Made by a program: the position numbers and the translations under genes. The notes under the pieces were generated by a model. The model was not told where the DNA came from and made no database searches. It saw only the letters and a program-made list of their open reading frames with translations. Below, one piece after another: positions 25,207 through 32,816 of a stretch of 39,029 bases of DNA (its first letter is position 1; every line of letters begins with the position of its first letter). Source of the DNA: an uncultured Ralstonia sp. (GTDB taxonomy: Bacteria > Pseudomonadota > Gammaproteobacteria > Burkholderiales > Burkholderiaceae); NCBI GenBank assembly GCA_913056305.1, contig CAJXMR010000025.1, positions 1 through 39,029 of the forward strand, written 5' to 3'.

Positions 25207-25236
25207 TTGACAGGATTGCGGGCATCTGCCTATAAT
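25207..25236 (+). promoter_or_regulatory. Consensus sigma-70 promoter of tRNA-Lys
   Basis: Perfect TTGACA (25207-25212) and perfect TATAAT (25231-25236) with an 18-bp spacer. Transcription should start about 5 bases before the mature tRNA end. It sits immediately after the YeeE stop codon. Confidence 0.92.
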
Positions 25237-25247
25237 CGTCGTCTTTG

Positions 25248-25323
25248 GGGTCTTTAGCTCAGTCGGTAGAGCAGTAGACTTTTAATCTATTGGTCGCGGG
25301 TTCGAATCCCGCAGGACCCACCA
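25248..25323 (+). tRNA. tRNA-Lys (anticodon UUU)
   Basis: 76 nt with the CCA end encoded. The acceptor stem GGGTCTT pairs with AGGACCC (one G-U). The D arm TAGCTCAGTCGGTAGAGCA, the anticodon loop CTTTTAA with TTT, and the T arm GCGGGTTCGAATCCCGC are all present. It is monocistronic between a consensus promoter and a strong terminator. I found no second copy of its 3' end in the window that would mark an integrated element. Confidence 0.98.
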
Positions 25324-25333
25324 GCATTCGAAA

Positions 25334-25363
25334 GGCGTAGCAGGCAACTGCTACGCCTTTTTT
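25334..25363 (+). terminator. Intrinsic terminator of tRNA-Lys
   Basis: A perfect 10-bp stem GGCGTAGCAG / CTGCTACGCC with a GCAA tetraloop, followed by six T. Confidence 0.95.
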
Positions 25364-25497
25364 GCATTCCGGCAGCCTCTCACCCTGTCGGGTCGATGCG
25401 ACATCCCGTTCGATGTAAGTTTGCGGAAGGGTCGCGCTCGGCACACTCGCGTGCTCCCTGTGCTTTTCGCAGGCCACACATTGGAGTTTCGCGTCCT

Positions 25498-26751
25498 ATG
25501 CCGTTCGATCTTCGCTCCGCTGTTCGTGTTTGCGCCGGGGTGCTGTGCGCCATCGGGTTGGCTGGCTGTGTTGCGACCGCGCCGCGCGCCGAGCTGGCTC
25601 CCGCACAGCGCCACGAGGCGCGCGCCGCCGTGAGCCCTGCAACCGGCGCGCTGCCGTTCACGCATCCAGCCTTGCTGCACTCGGAGCGCGACTTCGAGCG
25701 CATGCGCCAGAACGTTACGCAGGGGCGCGAGCCCTGGACGCAGGGCTGGCAGCGGCTGATCGCCAACCGCCATGCGTCGCTCAACTGGATGCCGCGCCCG
25801 CAGGCCACCATCTATCGCGGCAACGACCGCGTGCACGCCGAGAACTACGCCGTCCTCTTCAACGATGCCGCCGCCGCTTACGCGCTGGCCTTGCGCTGGA
25901 AGATCTCGGGAGACGACGCCTACGCGGACAAGGCCATCGCCATCCTGAACGCCTGGGCGAACACCCTGACCTTGATCGGCGGCAGCTCAGACCGCTTTCT
26001 CGCCTCGGGCATCTACGGCTATGAACTGGCCAATGCCGCGGAGATCCTGCGTACCTCGCCGCACTGGCGCCCGGCTGATTTCCACCGCTTCCAGGCCATG
26101 ATGGTCGACGTGTTCTACACGATGAACCACGACTTCCTGACCCGCCACAACGGCGCCAAGATCGACCACTACTGGGCCAACTGGGATCTGGCCAACATGG
26201 CGTCGATGCTGGCCATCGGCGTGCTGGCCGATCGCCGCGACATCTACGCCGAGGCCATCGACTACTTCAAGCACGGCCAGGGCAACGGCGCCATCGAGCA
26301 CGTCGTGTGGAAGCTCTATCCGAACGGGCTGGGGCAGGTTCAGGAGAGTGGGCGCGACCAGGGGCACACCATGCTCGATATCGCGCTGCTCGGTGCCATC
26401 TGCCAGATGGCGTGGAACGCGGGCGACGATCTCTTCGGCTATGACCACAACCGCGTCCTGCGCGGCGCTGAATATGCCGCCCAATACAACCTCGGCGAAG
26501 ACGTGCCCTACACGCCGTACGCAAACAGCGACGTGACCCAGCCCGACATCTCATCGGCAGCCCGGGGAGACACGCGACCGATCTGGACACTGCTGTATAG
26601 CCACTACGTCGTCCTCAAGGGCTTGCAGGCGCCGCACGTCGAGGCGTTCGCGCAGAAGGTCAGCCCGGAGGGCGGTGGCGGCGACTACGGCCCGAACAGC
26701 GGTGGCTTCGACCAGCTCGGTTACGGCACGCTGACGTTCGCGCTCAGGTGA
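25498..26751 (+). CDS. Alginate-lyase-family lipoprotein
   Basis: 417 aa. The signal ends AIGLAGC, a lipobox with C24, so the protein is probably lipid-anchored. The body matches the alpha/alpha-toroid alginate lyase family: FTHPALLHSERDFERMRQNV, a central YWANWDLANMASMLAIGVLA and QVQESGRDQGHTMLDIALLG, with candidate catalytic His/Tyr/Arg residues. Such enzymes cleave uronate polysaccharides by beta-elimination; the substrate here is unknown. GGAG lies 11 bases before the ATG. It stands alone after the tRNA and is followed closely by a nucleoside deoxyribosyltransferase gene, 48 bp away, that may share the transcript. Confidence 0.8.
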   Translation: MPFDLRSAVRVCAGVLCAIGLAGCVATAPRAELAPAQRHEARAAVSPATGALPFTHPALLHSERDFERMRQNVTQGREPWTQGWQRLIANRHASLNWMPRPQATIYRGNDRVHAENYAVLFNDAAAAYALALRWKISGDDAYADKAIAILNAWANTLTLIGGSSDRFLASGIYGYELANAAEILRTSPHWRPADFHRFQAMMVDVFYTMNHDFLTRHNGAKIDHYWANWDLANMASMLAIGVLADRRDIYAEAIDYFKHGQGNGAIEHVVWKLYPNGLGQVQESGRDQGHTMLDIALLGAICQMAWNAGDDLFGYDHNRVLRGAEYAAQYNLGEDVPYTPYANSDVTQPDISSAARGDTRPIWTLLYSHYVVLKGLQAPHVEAFAQKVSPEGGGGDYGPNSGGFDQLGYGTLTFALR

Positions 26752-26799
26752 GGGCGGCGCGCTATCCTGTGCGCCCTTGCCGTCCACTTGTCCAAGCCC

Positions 26800-27291
26800 A
26801 TGCCCCTGCGCCTCTACCTCGCCGGCCCCGACGTCTTCCGCCCGCAACCCGCCGCGTACGGTGAAGCGCTCAAGGCGCTGTGCGCGGCGTTCGGTTTCAC
26901 CGGCCTGTACCCACTCGACAACACCATCGCCCCGCAAGGCGATGGCCCGTCGACCGCGGCGGAGATCTACCGCCAGAACGTCGCACTGATCGATTCCGCC
27001 GATGCCGTGCTCGCCAACGTCGCGGATTTCCGCGGTTACGAGCCCGACTCCGGCACCTGCTTCGAGATTGGCTATGCCATCGCGCGCGGCAAGGATGTGT
27101 GGTGCTATCACGTGCCCGCCGTGCCGCTTGTCGCGCAGGTGCCGAACGTGGACGGCAACGATGCCGACGGATGGGCGGTCGAAGACTTCGGCCTGCCGCG
27201 CAACCTGATGCTCGCCTGCAGCAGCCACTTGGTGGTGGGCGACGCGCGTGCGTGCCTGGCGCGCATGCGTGCGCACTACGCGCGCACGTAG
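26800..27291 (+). CDS. Nucleoside 2-deoxyribosyltransferase
   Basis: 163 aa from the ATG at 26800; an in-frame TTG lies 12 bases upstream. The N-terminal MPLRLYLAGPDVFRP and the motif VADFRGYEPDSGTCFEIGYA are characteristic, with E89 the likely nucleophile. The enzyme exchanges bases on deoxynucleosides (purine/pyrimidine salvage); some relatives instead hydrolyse nucleotides. No strong ribosome-binding site is visible. Function is assigned to the family, not to a specific substrate. Confidence 0.87.
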   Translation: MPLRLYLAGPDVFRPQPAAYGEALKALCAAFGFTGLYPLDNTIAPQGDGPSTAAEIYRQNVALIDSADAVLANVADFRGYEPDSGTCFEIGYAIARGKDVWCYHVPAVPLVAQVPNVDGNDADGWAVEDFGLPRNLMLACSSHLVVGDARACLARMRAHYART

Positions 27292-27408
27292 TCACCCGCG
27301 CCACGCATATACGCGGGGCCGATATGCCCATGCAAATTCCTTCGTTCAGCGCGGTCGGGGGGCTCCGTATAGTGCCTGCACCCGATTGCGCCCCGGACGA
27401 GGCACTGC

Positions 27409-28581
27409 ATGAAGCTCAACGACCTGCATCAACTTCCCGACTTGTCCCACCTGCTCGCGGAGCTGGCGGCCACCGCCGCGCAGCGTGACCAGCAGGGCGG
27501 CCATCCTGCCCACGAAAAGGCGCTGATCGCGCGCACCGGCCTGCTGCCGCTGGTGATCCCAACCCAATACGGCGGTGCCGGCGCAAGCTGGGCCGATGCG
27601 TTTGCCGCGGTGCGCGCCATCGCGGCGGTCGACAGCGCGCTTGGGCATCTGCTCGCCTTCCAGTACTTGCAGACGGCGACGGTGACGCTCTACGGCTCGG
27701 ACGCGCAGCGCGAGCGCTTCTTGCGCCCGACCGCCGAGCTGGGCTGGTGGTGGGGCAACGCCGTCAACCCGGTCGACCATCGCCTGCGCGCGCAGCGCTC
27801 CGGCAGCGGCTGGACCCTCGACGGCGAGAAAGGCTTCTGTTCCGGCACGCTCGGTTCCAACATGATGGTCGTCTCGGCCCACGACACGGCGAGCGGCCAG
27901 CCGGTGATCGCCGTGGTGCCGACCGCGCGCTACGGCATCACCGTGCGCGACGACTGGCATCCGATCGGTCAGCGCCAGACCGATAGCACCTCGGTGCAGT
28001 TCCGCCACGTCCAGGTCAGTGACGATGAAGTGCTGGCGGGCCCCGATACGGTGTTCGCGCCGCACCAGACCCTGCGCTCGTGCATCGCGCAGACCGTGCT
28101 GGTCAATCTCTACACCGGCATCGCGGAGGGCGCGCTGGAGGAGGCGCGCCGGCACACGCAGCAATCGTCGCGGCCGTGGTTTGCCTCGGGCGTCGAGCGG
28201 GTGGCCGACGATCCGTATCAGCTCCACCGCTTCGGCGAGATGCGCGTGCAGTGGCTGGCCGCCGCTGCCCTGGCCGACCGTGCCATCCAGCGTCTGGACA
28301 GCGCCTGGCGCAAGGGCGTATCGCTCACGGCCGACGAGCGCGCCGAGGTGTCGCTCGCCACGGCGGAAGCCAAGGTGGTCGCGCATCGCGCCGCGCTGTT
28401 CATCGGGCAGGAGCTGTTCGAGGCGACCGGCGCGCGTTCGACCAAGGCCGCGCTTGCACTCGACCGCTTCTGGCGCAACGCGCGCACCCACACGCTGCAC
28501 GACCCGCTCGACTACAAGCTGCGCGCCATCGGCCGCTATGCGCTGGAGGGCGTCCTGCCCGAGGCGACCGTCTATAGCTGA
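27409..28581 (+). CDS. SfnB/DszC-type flavin-dependent monooxygenase (acyl-CoA dehydrogenase fold)
   Basis: 390 aa. The fold is acyl-CoA dehydrogenase-like, but the sequence follows the SfnB/DszC oxidoreductases: VIPTQYGGAGASWADAFAAV, WTLDGEKGFCSGTLGSNMMV, HPIGQRQTDSTSVQFRHVQV, SSRPWFASGVERVADDPYQL and the C-terminal FWRNARTHTLHDPLDYKLRA. Members use reduced FMN and oxygen on sulfones or related sulfur compounds; a flavin reductase would be needed and is not in the window. The next gene is a TauD-type dioxygenase 91 bp away, which supports a role in using organic sulfur. A candidate -10 (TATAGT, 27368-27373) precedes it. Confidence 0.83.
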   Translation: MKLNDLHQLPDLSHLLAELAATAAQRDQQGGHPAHEKALIARTGLLPLVIPTQYGGAGASWADAFAAVRAIAAVDSALGHLLAFQYLQTATVTLYGSDAQRERFLRPTAELGWWWGNAVNPVDHRLRAQRSGSGWTLDGEKGFCSGTLGSNMMVVSAHDTASGQPVIAVVPTARYGITVRDDWHPIGQRQTDSTSVQFRHVQVSDDEVLAGPDTVFAPHQTLRSCIAQTVLVNLYTGIAEGALEEARRHTQQSSRPWFASGVERVADDPYQLHRFGEMRVQWLAAAALADRAIQRLDSAWRKGVSLTADERAEVSLATAEAKVVAHRAALFIGQELFEATGARSTKAALALDRFWRNARTHTLHDPLDYKLRAIGRYALEGVLPEATVYS

Positions 28582-28610
28582 GCGCGCGTATCGATCTGCG
28601 GATTCCTTCG

Positions 28611-28640
28611 TTGGCGGCGGGGTGGTGCAGGCGGTGTAAT
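28611..28640 (+). promoter_or_regulatory. Candidate promoter of the TauD-type gene
   Basis: TTGGCG (4/6) and TGTAAT (5/6) with an 18-bp spacer lie 33 bp before the dioxygenase ATG. This suggests the gene can be expressed separately from the preceding monooxygenase. Confidence 0.42.
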
Positions 28641-28672
28641 GCGGAATCCGCTCATTGCCTGTCTGCGCTGCC

Positions 28673-29578
28673 ATGTCCGACGCCGTCATTGTCGTCCCCG
28701 AAGCCCCCGCGGTTCATACCGCGCGCTTTCACGTCCGCCGCTTGCCCGATGCGCCATTGGGCGCGGAGATCATCGGCCTGCGGGACGGCGCCGATTTGTC
28801 TGATACCGACATCGCCGCCATCCGCCAGGCCTGGCTCGTGCACGACGGCCTGCTGGTGTTCCGCGACGTGCAGCTCACCCCGCAGGCGCAGGTCGATTTC
28901 AGCCGCCGCTTCGGGCCGCTGCAGGTGCACGTGCTCAACCAGTTTCACTTGCCCGCGCACCCCGAAGTGCTGGTGGTCTCCAACGTGGTGGAGGACGGCA
29001 AGCCGATCGGCCTGGGCGACGCGGGGCGCGACTGGCATTCCGACCTGTCGTACAAGCCGCTGCCGAGCCTGGGCTCCTTGCTGCTGACGCGCGAGCTGCC
29101 GCAGGCGGGTGGCGACACGCTGTTCGCCAACATGGTCCGCGCGTATGAGACGTTGCCGGCTGAGCTGAAGCGCGCCATCGAGGGCCGGCGCGCCGTGCAT
29201 TCCTACGTGTATCGGTATGAGCGGTTGCGCGCGCTGTCGACCTGGCGCCCACCGCTCACGCAGGCGCAGCGCGATGCCGTGCCGCCGGTCGACCACCCCG
29301 TGGTGCGCACGCATCCGGAAACGGGCAAGCGGGCGTTGTTCGTCAACGAAGGCTTCACCTCGCACATCCTCGGTTTGCCGGAAGACGAGAGCACCGCCAT
29401 CCTCGAGCAGCTCTTCGCCCACAGCGTGCAGCCCGACAACGTCTACACGCACCGCTGGCAACCCGGCGACATGCTGTTCTGGGACAACCGCTCCACGCTC
29501 CATTTCGCGCCGGGCTGCCCGGACGCCTATCGCCGCACCTTGCACCGGACGACGATCGAGGGCGACGTGCCGGTCTAG
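28673..29578 (+). CDS. TauD/TfdA-family Fe(II)/2-oxoglutarate dioxygenase
   Basis: 301 aa. Iron ligands H122-x-D124 (DWHSDLSY) and H277 (NRSTLHFAPG) are present. R288 and R292, at +11 and +15 from the distal histidine as in E. coli TauD, should bind 2-oxoglutarate. These enzymes hydroxylate a carbon next to a sulfonate or sulfate, or an aryloxy group, to release the leaving group. The neighbour is an SfnB-type monooxygenase, so a sulfonate or sulfate ester substrate is likely but unproven. Its stop codon TAG lies within the palindrome CTAG shared with the stop of the convergent Nudix gene. Confidence 0.88.
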   Translation: MSDAVIVVPEAPAVHTARFHVRRLPDAPLGAEIIGLRDGADLSDTDIAAIRQAWLVHDGLLVFRDVQLTPQAQVDFSRRFGPLQVHVLNQFHLPAHPEVLVVSNVVEDGKPIGLGDAGRDWHSDLSYKPLPSLGSLLLTRELPQAGGDTLFANMVRAYETLPAELKRAIEGRRAVHSYVYRYERLRALSTWRPPLTQAQRDAVPPVDHPVVRTHPETGKRALFVNEGFTSHILGLPEDESTAILEQLFAHSVQPDNVYTHRWQPGDMLFWDNRSTLHFAPGCPDAYRRTLHRTTIEGDVPV

Positions 29579-30036
29579 AGCCCCATTGCGCGCAGCCGCG
29601 CATCGACCTCGGCCAGCGGCAACGTTTCCGCAAACAGCCGTGCCAGCGACTGGCTGGCGTAGTGCGGCACGTCGTCGGCGCTGGCCCAGCGGTAGCCATC
29701 CATCTCGGGGACGAGCTTGCCGGTGTAATAGCTCGCGAACATCGAGGTGCAGACCAGCGTGTCGAGTGCCACGTCCGCGCGACGCAGGCGCGTGGCGAAC
29801 AGGTGCAGATCCTTGCCGCGCCGCAGGGGGAAGCGGCCGAGTTCGATCAGCGTATGGGCGTCGAGCGCGAGGCCGGTCTCTTCCCGTGTTTCGCGCAGCG
29901 CGGCGTCGCGGTCCGTCTCGCCCGGCTCGGGGGCGCCTTTGGGGATGTCCCAGTGATGCGTCTCGGTGGCGTGCGCGAGCAGGACTTCCGCATCTTCGTT
30001 GAGCAGCACCAGGCCGCAGGAGAGGGCGGTCTTCAT
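29575..30036 (-). CDS. Nudix hydrolase
   Basis: 153 aa. A complete Nudix box is visible: G34-x5-E40-x7-R48-E49-T-R-E52-E53-T-G55-L. The opening KTALSCGLVLLNEDAEVLLA and HHWDIPKG resemble diadenosine polyphosphate/8-oxo-dGTP type hydrolases. The substrate cannot be told from sequence. The gene starts 2 bp after fetB, so it is the last gene of a fetA-fetB-Nudix operon. It converges on the TauD-type gene with a 4-bp overlap at CTAG. Confidence 0.9.
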   Translation of the reverse strand: MKTALSCGLVLLNEDAEVLLAHATETHHWDIPKGAPEPGETDRDAALRETREETGLALDAHTLIELGRFPLRRGKDLHLFATRLRRADVALDTLVCTSMFASYYTGKLVPEMDGYRWASADDVPHYASQSLARLFAETLPLAEVDARLRAMGL

Positions 30037-30038
30037 GG

Positions 30039-30851
30039 CTAGCGCCCCCCCGGCACCCGCTGCACGATGCGCGAGGCGAGCAGCTGATGCTCGCGGCTGA
30101 ACAGCCGCCGATACGCCAGCAGCACCGCCGCCACCGTACCCAGCCCCGAAGACGCCGCCAGCAGGAACATGATGACGATCTGGTAGCGCACCGCTTCCAA
30201 CGGCGACTGCCCCGCCAGCACCTGCCCGGTCATCATGCCGGGCAGGCTCACCACGCCCACCACCGACATCTGGTTGATGATCGGCGTCATGCCTGCGCGC
30301 ACCGCCGTGCGGGCGGCGTCGCGCGCGGCTTCCCAGCGTGTGCCGCCGAGTGCCAACACGGTTTCGATCTGGTCACGCGTGGCGGTCAGCTCGCCGGTCA
30401 TCCGCTCCAGCGCCAGGCCCACGCCCGTGAGCGTGTTGCCGAGGATCATGCCCATGATCGGGATCGCGTACTGCGGTGCGTACCATGGCTGCGCGCGCAG
30501 CACGACCACCAGCCCGATCGCCCCGATCAGCCACGTGCTGCCGAACACCGACAGGGTGCCGTCACGGCGCAGCCCCGCGTAACCCCGTGCGCCGCGGCTG
30601 CCGGTGGCGTGCCCGGCAATCAGCGTCATCAGCGCGATCAGGGCCAGCACCACGGTCCAGTGCGCGTTGGCAAAGACCCACTGCAGCACGAAGCCGATGG
30701 CCAGCAGTTGCACGACGGTGCGCACCGCCGCCCACGCCAGCCGGCGCTCCAGCCCCAGGCCCAGGCCGACCGACAGCGCACCATTGACCAGGATCAGCAG
30801 CGCGGCCACGCCCACTTGCCAGGCGGAAAGCATCGGTTCGGTTGCGGTCAT
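30039..30851 (-). CDS. fetB: FetB-type ABC permease (UPF0014, iron export)
   Basis: 270 aa, hydrophobic with about six to seven membrane segments. The UPF0014 signatures are visible: VRTVVQLLAIGFVLQWVF, YAIPIMGMILGNTLTGVGLA, ETVLALGGTRWEAARDAART and a MSVVGVVSLPGMMTGQVLAG block. In E. coli FetAB (YbbL/YbbM) exports iron and protects against oxidative stress. It starts 4 bp after fetA. Two in-frame methionines follow within seven codons; the first is used. Confidence 0.88.
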   Translation of the reverse strand: MTATEPMLSAWQVGVAALLILVNGALSVGLGLGLERRLAWAAVRTVVQLLAIGFVLQWVFANAHWTVVLALIALMTLIAGHATGSRGARGYAGLRRDGTLSVFGSTWLIGAIGLVVVLRAQPWYAPQYAIPIMGMILGNTLTGVGLALERMTGELTATRDQIETVLALGGTRWEAARDAARTAVRAGMTPIINQMSVVGVVSLPGMMTGQVLAGQSPLEAVRYQIVIMFLLAASSGLGTVAAVLLAYRRLFSREHQLLASRIVQRVPGGR

Positions 30852-30855
30852 GGCA

Positions 30856-31548
30856 TCAGGCCTCGGCGTATTGTGGGGCCGGCGCGTGTGTATCGAGGCG
30901 GCCGGCCTCGACGCGCCAATGCTGATGGGCGATCCGCGCGGCTTGCGCCGGATCGTGCGTGATCCACACCCAGGCGCGACGGTCAGGCGCGTGCGCAAAC
31001 CAGTGCTGCAGCATCGCCTCGATGGCGCGGGCGGAGGCCGGGTCGAGCGCGGCCGTCGGTTCGTCGAGCAGCAGCACGGCCGGATCGGTCTGCAGTGTGC
31101 GCACCAGCGCGGCGATCTGCGCCTCACCGCCGGACAGGTTGGCCGCAGTCTTGTCGAGAAAACCGGCATCGCGTTCGGCGCGTGCCAACAGGGCAATCAC
31201 GCCCGCCCGGTCGAACGCGGCTCCCCCTTTGCGCGCATGCAGCCGGTAGGGCAGGCGCAGGTTGTCTTCCACCGTGCCGGGCAGCAGGGCCGGACGCTGG
31301 CGCACATAGGCCACCTGGCAGCGGAACGCGGGAATGGCCGATGCCGCTACGGTTTCGCCACGCCATGTCACATGACCGTCATCGAGTGGATCGAGCAGTG
31401 CCAGCGCGCGCAGCAGCACGCTCTTGCCGGCGCCCGACGGGCCGGTCAGGGCGATGCGGTCGCCGGGGCGCACGGCGAGCGTGGCCGGGTGCAGCAGCGG
31501 GGCGCCGGTGCGCGCGTCGCGGCGTTGGAGGGCGGTGGCTGTCAGCAT
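30856..31548 (-). CDS. fetA: FetA-type ABC transporter ATPase
   Basis: 230 aa. Walker A G36-P-S-G-A-G-K-S43, Q-loop in VAYVRQRP, signature LSGGE (138-142), Walker B with D162-E163 (LLLDEPTAALD) and a switch histidine in WITHDP. It pairs with the downstream permease fetB. Together they probably export iron. The first gene of the operon; upstream lies a 313-bp gap. Confidence 0.88.
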   Translation of the reverse strand: MLTATALQRRDARTGAPLLHPATLAVRPGDRIALTGPSGAGKSVLLRALALLDPLDDGHVTWRGETVAASAIPAFRCQVAYVRQRPALLPGTVEDNLRLPYRLHARKGGAAFDRAGVIALLARAERDAGFLDKTAANLSGGEAQIAALVRTLQTDPAVLLLDEPTAALDPASARAIEAMLQHWFAHAPDRRAWVWITHDPAQAARIAHQHWRVEAGRLDTHAPAPQYAEA

Positions 31549-31861
31549 GGCGTGGGAGAGAAGTGTTGCTTAACGTAGCGCATCAATAGATGGAATTCAT
31601 GCATTGTGGATATGAGCAGATGGGATACCCCTCGGCCGATTTCCATGCGATGTCGGGCATCGAAGACTTTGGAGCCGCATGGCGACAGCATCCGCAAGAC
31701 CCCCGGTGGCCGCCCCTAGCCTGAACGGCGGGTGCGCCCCGTCATTGGTGGCCGTAATGTCAGACGAATCCGACAACGCCGTCAGTGCCGGGAGGGTCGC
31801 CATTTGCGCAAGCCGGCGATAGCATCAGAACCATCACGACAACAAACGTCGGAGGGTCGCC
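31549..31861. other. 313-bp intergenic region upstream of fetA and of the small membrane protein gene
   Basis: Divergent region. No supported gene. It contains a duplicated leader module (31771-31803 and 31837-31863). I found no clear sigma-70 promoter pair on either strand. Confidence 0.6.
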
Positions 31862-31863
31862 AT
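31771..31863 (+). repeat. Duplicated leader module with a Shine-Dalgarno-like core
   Basis: CGACAAC..CGTC..GGAGGGTCGCCAT occurs at 31771-31803 and again at 31837-31863, 60 bp apart at the 13-bp perfect core GGAGGGTCGCCAT. The second copy ends in the ATG of the gene at 31862 and supplies its ribosome-binding site. The first copy ends in ATT followed by TGCGCAAGCCGGCGATAG, so any product would be six codons long and need an ATT start. Confidence 0.7.
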
Positions 31864-32230
31864 GGAAAGCACGAAGGCTCAGATTACGCACCCATGGTGG
31901 CAGCCGGGCGTCTTTGCTTCCGCTCTGGCGATCTTTCTATGGGTTTGCGCCCAACTGCCGGCTGACATGCTCGGCCATCTCTTCCACGTCGGTACCTCGC
32001 CGGATTCGCTCATGCGGGTGGGCGACACGCTGTTCGTGATCGGCTGGACGGCCAGTGGCGCGTTGCTCTGGCATGGCCGCCGCCGTATCGAACCCGAGAC
32101 CGTCGGTGCGCCGCAAGCCTCGGTAACCGAAGCCACCGTGCCGGCCGCGCCTGCGCACGGACTCGCTGCCGTGCGCCAGAACGTCGCCCGGCGCTGGGAG
32201 CGGATGCGTCATCCGATCCCGCTGCACTGA
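31862..32230 (+). CDS. Small membrane protein of unknown function
   Basis: 122 aa; I do not recognise a family. Two hydrophobic segments are visible at about residues 16-32 (GVFASALAIFLWVCAQL) and 54-69 (DTLFVIGWTASGALLW), followed by a basic, Ala/Pro-rich cytoplasmic-looking tail. GGAGGG lies 6-11 bases before the ATG. It ends before a good bidirectional hairpin and seems to be monocistronic. A protein-coding call is supported by the ribosome-binding site, the hydrophobic pattern and clean flanks. Confidence 0.68.
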   Translation: MESTKAQITHPWWQPGVFASALAIFLWVCAQLPADMLGHLFHVGTSPDSLMRVGDTLFVIGWTASGALLWHGRRRIEPETVGAPQASVTEATVPAAPAHGLAAVRQNVARRWERMRHPIPLH

Positions 32231-32257
32231 TTGGCAAGATCGCGCGCACCAAAAGCA

Positions 32258-32279
32258 AAGGCCGGATCGCTCCGGCCTT
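32258..32279. terminator. Terminator hairpin between convergent genes
   Basis: A perfect 9-bp stem AAGGCCGGA / TCCGGCCTT with a TCGC tetraloop, preceded by an A-rich run (minus-strand T tract GCTTTTGG). It serves the minus-strand operon ending at 32295 best and may also stop the gene ending at 32230. Confidence 0.75.
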
Positions 32280-32294
32280 GGTGTCGATGCACGC

Positions 32295-32816
32295 TTAGGA
32301 CGTGCTGCCCGGGATGATCTCATCCGACCCGGGCTCAGGCGCGGTCTGCGCACCGGCGCCAGCCTGCGTCTCCTGCCATTTGCGATAGCCCCACCAGGCT
32401 GCGCCGGCCACCAGTCCGATCTTGCCCAGCCGCCGTGTCACCCGCCCGATGATGGTGTGGCGCAGCCCGGCGTAGGCCAGTGAAATGACGGTGCCGACCA
32501 TCGGATATTCCCGCGCGATGCCCAACGCGCGCATCAGCTTGTTCGGCCGGGCCAGCGGGCGCAGCAGGCTCGGTAGCAAGGAGCCGATGCCGCCCAGGCT
32601 GAAGGTATGGCTGGCCGCGCGGCTCATCTCGCTGCGCGCTTGCGCATAGTCGTAGCGTTCGAGCGCGGCGCGCGTGAGCAACAGCTCCTTGCGCACCTCC
32701 AGCGACAAGCGGCCTTCGCTGTTACGGCGCGAGGGGCGCACGTGATGGCGCGCGGAGTGCGCTGCCTCGTGTTCGGGCTGCTTGGGCGTTTGGCCCGGTT
32801 GGGTTGGCTCGGTCAT
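32295..32816 (-). CDS. Hypothetical protein in the YqjK position of a yqjD-yqjE-like operon
   Basis: 173 aa. A charged, His/Arg-rich N-terminus is followed by an amphipathic region (LSLEVRKELLLTRAALERYD) and weakly hydrophobic segments near the middle and at about residues 125-145 (IGLVAGAAWWGYRKW). It overlaps yqjE by ATGA and is the last gene of the operon. In E. coli the equivalent position is occupied by YqjK; similarity to it is limited to size, charge and context. Function unknown. Confidence 0.72.
   Translation of the reverse strand: MTEPTQPGQTPKQPEHEAAHSARHHVRPSRRNSEGRLSLEVRKELLLTRAALERYDYAQARSEMSRAASHTFSLGGIGSLLPSLLRPLARPNKLMRALGIAREYPMVGTVISLAYAGLRHTIIGRVTRRLGKIGLVAGAAWWGYRKWQETQAGAGAQTAPEPGSDEIIPGSTS

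Noticed and set aside
25248-31550. Genomic island inserted at tRNA-Lys
   Set aside because: No integrase, no repeated tRNA 3' end, and base composition does not obviously change; the genes are accessory but no boundary is visible.
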